From contig WGNB01000042.1 in the NCBI GenBank assembly GCA_016124795.1, forward strand, positions 29,113 through 93,112: a stretch of 64,000 nt of DNA. Direction: 5' to 3'. Positions 61,122 through 64,000 of the stretch are shown piece by piece; positions within the stretch are counted from its first letter, which is position 1; the number at the start of each line of letters is the position of its first letter. A program made the translations under genes and the position numbers. The stretch comes from Rhodopseudomonas sp. (GTDB lineage Bacteria > Pseudomonadota > Alphaproteobacteria > Rhizobiales > Xanthobacteraceae). The notes beneath the pieces were generated by a model, which saw only the letters and a program-made list of their open reading frames with translations, made no database searches and was not told the origin of the DNA.

Positions 61122-61515
61122 CCCGATAGTGCCGTGCCGCTGGAGTGCCGCATTTGCAATTCCTCCCCGCGCCCAAACCGGATGGTCAGCGCAAGACGTC
61201 GGAGGAGCTGACCATCAAATAACACGCAGGTTACATCGCCCGTTTCATCGGACACCGCACGGGCAATCGAGCGACCGACTAAGCAGAATTCCCGGCCGCC
61301 CGTCAAATCGGCCACCCCCATAAGCCAGAGTGCTGGCCATCCCCCGGCGGTACACATCCTAGAAATACCACCAGACGGCCGAATGTCCGGGAAGCCGGGT
61401 GCCGAGCACGCCCGCCAACCCGCCCTCTTCGCCACCGAGCTTGATGGAAATTTGCGGCCTCGGCCGATTTCGGCCCAAACCGCCACCCGCACGAACCCCA
61501 CTGCGGTCCCGGGGG
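61122..61515. promoter_or_regulatory. bamA-lpxD intergenic region with 10-bp inverted repeat
   Basis: No trustworthy gene lies here. In particular there is no skp/ompH frame, which sits between bamA and lpxD in gammaproteobacteria. A perfect 10-bp inverted repeat, GATGGTCAGC (61181-61190) and GCTGACCATC (61207-61216), lies 60-95 nt before lpxD. It could be a leader hairpin or an operator for the lipid A operon. Confidence 0.5.
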
Positions 61516-61557
61516 TAAAACTTCGGCCTCCTCGAAACCCAAGTTCCGAGGAGGCCG
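61516..61557 (-). terminator. Rho-independent terminator of bamA
   Basis: An 11-bp perfect stem CGGCCTCCTCG (61524-61534) / CGAGGAGGCCG (61547-61557) with a 12-nt loop. On the minus strand it is followed by AAGTTTTA. It lies 5 nt after the bamA stop. It implies that lpxD has its own promoter. Confidence 0.85.
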
Positions 61558-61562
61558 TTTTG

Positions 61563-63977
61563 TTAGAACTTCGTGCCGCCGCTGAAGCGGAAGATCTGGG
61601 TCTTGTCGCAAACCTCGCCACCACCGGCGGCCGGAGTTTCGCAGTATTTCTTCAACGGATAGGCCAGATCGAAGCGCAGCGGACCGAGCGGCGAATCCCA
61701 GATCAGACCCATACCAACCGAAGACCGAACCTTACCGGCGCCGTTAAGACCGACGTCAAGCGTCTGTCCCTGATAGCTGGTCGGGCCCTCGTAATTCCAG
61801 AGCGAACCGGCGTCGGCGAAGGTCGCCAGCTTGATACCGATTTCCTTCGGCAGGAAGTACAGCGGCGTCTGGAACTCGAGGCTGGCGCCCCAGTACATCG
61901 TGCCGCCGAGGGCATCGTTGGTCGAACCGCTGGTCAGATCGCGCGGACCGATACCGCCAGGCGCGAAACCACGCACCAGGTTCGGGCCCATCTGGAAGTG
62001 ATCCAGCATGCGCAGATCCTTGCCGCCCCAGCCCGACACATTGCCGCCCTGCAACTTCAGAACGCCAACCACATCCGGGATGACTTCGTAGTAGTTGCGG
62101 GTTTCGAGCGAACTGCGGATGAAGTTCACGTCGCCGCCGACGCCGGCGAAGTCCTGCTTCAACTGCGCATAGAGACCGCTGGTCGGCGACCGGTTGTTGT
62201 CGAGCGTGTTGTAGGCCATCGAATAGCCGACCAACGACACCACGACCGGACCGGCGGCCAATTCCTTGCGGATCGCCAACGACGCCGGCTGACAGCTGCC
62301 CGACACCGCCGGATAACAATTGTACAGGGAGTCGAGCGAGATCTCCTGGCGATAGATCGAGTAATGCGGCTGCAACGACAACTCTTCGGTCAGCGCGAAG
62401 CCGAGGTTCAGATTGGCGCCGTAGGTCTTCGAACCATAAGACACGTAGGACGACGCCAGCGTGTTCTTGGCGAAGATCGAAGCGCCGCCGGACATCCGGT
62501 AGCCGAGCAGGTAAGGCTCAACGAACGTCAGTTCGCCGCCGTTCGACTTCTGGCCGTAGCTCACCGACGCCTTGGCGTACTGGCCCCGACCCATCAAGTT
62601 GCGGTCGGCAATGCTGGCTTCGGCGATAAAGCCGTCCGAGGTCGAATAGCCGCCGCCCACCGAGAATTCGCCGGTCGACTGTTCTTCGACGTTGACGTTG
62701 ATCACGACGCGATCCGGCGCCGAGCCGGGCTCGTTGGTGATCTTGACGCTCTTGAAGTAGTTCAGGTTCTTCAGGCGGCGTTCGGCGCGGTCGATCAGCG
62801 CCCGGTTATAGGCATCGCCCTCGCCAATATCGAACTCGCGGCGAATGACGTAATCGCGGGTACGGATATTGCCATGAATGTTGATGCGCTCGATGTAGGC
62901 GCGCGCGCCCTCTTCAACCACGAAGTCCAGGTTGATGAGCTTGCGCTGGAAATCGCGATCGCCACGCGGGCGCACCGAGGCGAAGGCATAGCCGCGCTTG
63001 GCCGCTTCGACCGTCATCGCCTCGACGCTCTTCTCAACCAGATCGGCATTATAGATGCTGCCGGAGCTGAGCTTCACGTTGTTGCGCAGGGTCGCCGGAT
63101 CGATCGTCTTGACGTTCGAAATGACGTCGATCTTGCCGACGTGATATTGCGCGCCTTCGTCGATCGTGAAGGTGACGATGAAGCCCTTCTTGGCCGGGTC
63201 GTATTCGCCCAACGCCGAGACGATGCGGACGTCGGCGTAGCCGTGCTGAAGGTAGAACCGGCGCAGCAGGTCGCGGTCGGCCTCAACGCGGTCCGGATCG
63301 TAGATGTCGGTGCTCTGCAGGAAGCTCAGCCAGTTGCTGACGGTCGTCTTGATGACGTCCTTCAGACGGCCGTGCGAGAAAGCATGCGCGCCCTTGAAGA
63401 TGATCTCCTTGACGCCGGTCTTCTCACCTTCCTTGATTTCGAAAACCAGATCGACGCGGTTGTTCGGCAGCGAGATGATCTTCGGCACGACGCTGACGTC
63501 GAACCGGCCGCTGCGATGATAGATTTCGATGATGCGCTGAACGTCGGCCTGCACGGTCGGCTTCGACAGCGTGCCGCGCGGCTTGGACTGGACTTCGGCC
63601 TTGAGCTGATCGTCCTTGGCCTTCTTGTTGCCCTCGAAGGCAACGCGGTTCAGCACCGGGTTCTCGACCACGGTGACAACCAGGCGGCTGCCCGAATGAC
63701 TGATCTTGACGTCGGAAAACAGGCCGGTGCCGTAGAGCGCCTTGAGACCTTCGTCGATTTCCTGCGGACCGAGGCGGCCACCAGGGCCGGGCCGGAAATA
63801 GGACTTCACCGTATCGCTCTCGACGCGACGGTTACCTTCCACGACTACCGAGCTGACAGTCTGTGCCATGACGGGACGCGAAGACGCGACCGTCGCGATT
63901 CCGGTACCGACAAGGATACCGCTGAGGACCAAACACGAAAGGGTCAGTCCCCGAACCAACCGCATACCAAGTGTCAT
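61563..63977 (-). CDS. bamA: Outer-membrane assembly factor BamA
   Basis: The central channel of the beta-barrel assembly machine. 804 aa. A signal peptide (residues 1 to about 38, ending PVMA) is followed by five POTRA domains (about 40-430; the first starts VSSVVVEGNRRVESDTVKSY) and a 16-strand barrel to the end. The final residue is Phe, as required for barrel recognition. It shows the family motifs VRGF (LVRGFAPGG) and the C-terminal LRFDLAYPL. Upstream sequence, probably rseP, is cut off by the window edge 23 nt before the start. Confidence 0.97.
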   Translation of the reverse strand: MTLGMRLVRGLTLSCLVLSGILVGTGIATVASSRPVMAQTVSSVVVEGNRRVESDTVKSYFRPGPGGRLGPQEIDEGLKALYGTGLFSDVKISHSGSRLVVTVVENPVLNRVAFEGNKKAKDDQLKAEVQSKPRGTLSKPTVQADVQRIIEIYHRSGRFDVSVVPKIISLPNNRVDLVFEIKEGEKTGVKEIIFKGAHAFSHGRLKDVIKTTVSNWLSFLQSTDIYDPDRVEADRDLLRRFYLQHGYADVRIVSALGEYDPAKKGFIVTFTIDEGAQYHVGKIDVISNVKTIDPATLRNNVKLSSGSIYNADLVEKSVEAMTVEAAKRGYAFASVRPRGDRDFQRKLINLDFVVEEGARAYIERINIHGNIRTRDYVIRREFDIGEGDAYNRALIDRAERRLKNLNYFKSVKITNEPGSAPDRVVINVNVEEQSTGEFSVGGGYSTSDGFIAEASIADRNLMGRGQYAKASVSYGQKSNGGELTFVEPYLLGYRMSGGASIFAKNTLASSYVSYGSKTYGANLNLGFALTEELSLQPHYSIYRQEISLDSLYNCYPAVSGSCQPASLAIRKELAAGPVVVSLVGYSMAYNTLDNNRSPTSGLYAQLKQDFAGVGGDVNFIRSSLETRNYYEVIPDVVGVLKLQGGNVSGWGGKDLRMLDHFQMGPNLVRGFAPGGIGPRDLTSGSTNDALGGTMYWGASLEFQTPLYFLPKEIGIKLATFADAGSLWNYEGPTSYQGQTLDVGLNGAGKVRSSVGMGLIWDSPLGPLRFDLAYPLKKYCETPAAGGGEVCDKTQIFRFSGGTKF

Positions 63978-64000
63978 GCGCCACGCGCCCTTTTTATTCC

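Noticed and set aside
61118..61624. 168-aa open frame spanning the bamA-lpxD gap
   Set aside because: It overlaps the ends of both neighbours and crosses the bamA terminator. There is no Skp-like composition, signal peptide or coiled coil.

Overview
This window is a GC-rich chromosomal stretch from an alphaproteobacterium, most likely of the order Rhizobiales (Bradyrhizobium/Rhodopseudomonas-type relatives). The evidence is gene content and order: dusB-ntrB-ntrC, a fused ispDF, a PDH cluster whose E1-beta carries its own lipoyl domain, trpG-trpD-trpC-moaC-moeA-lexA-comEC, an LpxI-type Raetz pathway cluster next to bamA, a GTTC-N7-GTTC SOS box, FixK/FNR-type boxes, and compound palindromic intergenic repeats. 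I see no rRNA, tRNA, CRISPR array, insertion sequence, integrase or phage gene.

Layout. 1-5.7 kb: an MFS exporter, an LLM-family flavin oxidoreductase, and two exported proteins of unknown function, each preceded by a FixK/FNR box. 5.7-9.4 kb: the nitrogen two-component pair ntrB-ntrC behind dusB. 9.5-16 kb: ispDF, a CinA-type amidase, TspO, a FUSC membrane protein, a Coq10/RatA-like protein, lipA, a GlsB-type membrane protein and cysK. 16-23.5 kb: lpdA, pdhC, pdhB, pdhA, ftsB and eno, all on the minus strand. 23.6-31.3 kb: queF, an MFS transporter, kdsA, a glyoxalase-like protein, a tiny secreted protein, pyrG, secG and tpiA. 31.5-42.9 kb, plus strand: ppiD, trpE, a His-rich cupin, an orphan TRAP transporter pair, trpG-trpD-trpC, moaC, moeA and lexA. 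43-50.3 kb: comEC and glnS (minus), gltX and gltA (plus). 50.4-55.3 kb: an RbbA-type efflux operon. 55.5-64 kb: a KAS III gene, then lpxB-lpxI-lpxA-fabZ-lpxD and bamA.

How it fits together: most of the window is core metabolism and envelope building. It covers pyruvate to acetyl-CoA with lipoate attachment, citrate synthase, glycolysis (eno, tpiA), tryptophan, molybdenum cofactor, Kdo and lipid A, and outer-membrane assembly (BamA, PpiD, SecG). Accessory blocks appear to interrupt this conserved backbone at four places: after ntrC, between trpE and trpG, between comEC and gltX, and between gltA and lpxB.

The most interesting signal is at 2.4-5.7 kb. Two adjacent genes for unknown exported proteins each carry a FixK/FNR-type box centred about 82-86 nt before the start codon, and each promoter also contains a long perfect inverted repeat. 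This suggests a small oxygen-responsive envelope system sitting where ntrY-ntrX would normally be expected. That reading rests on motif recognition and remembered synteny; no database search was done.
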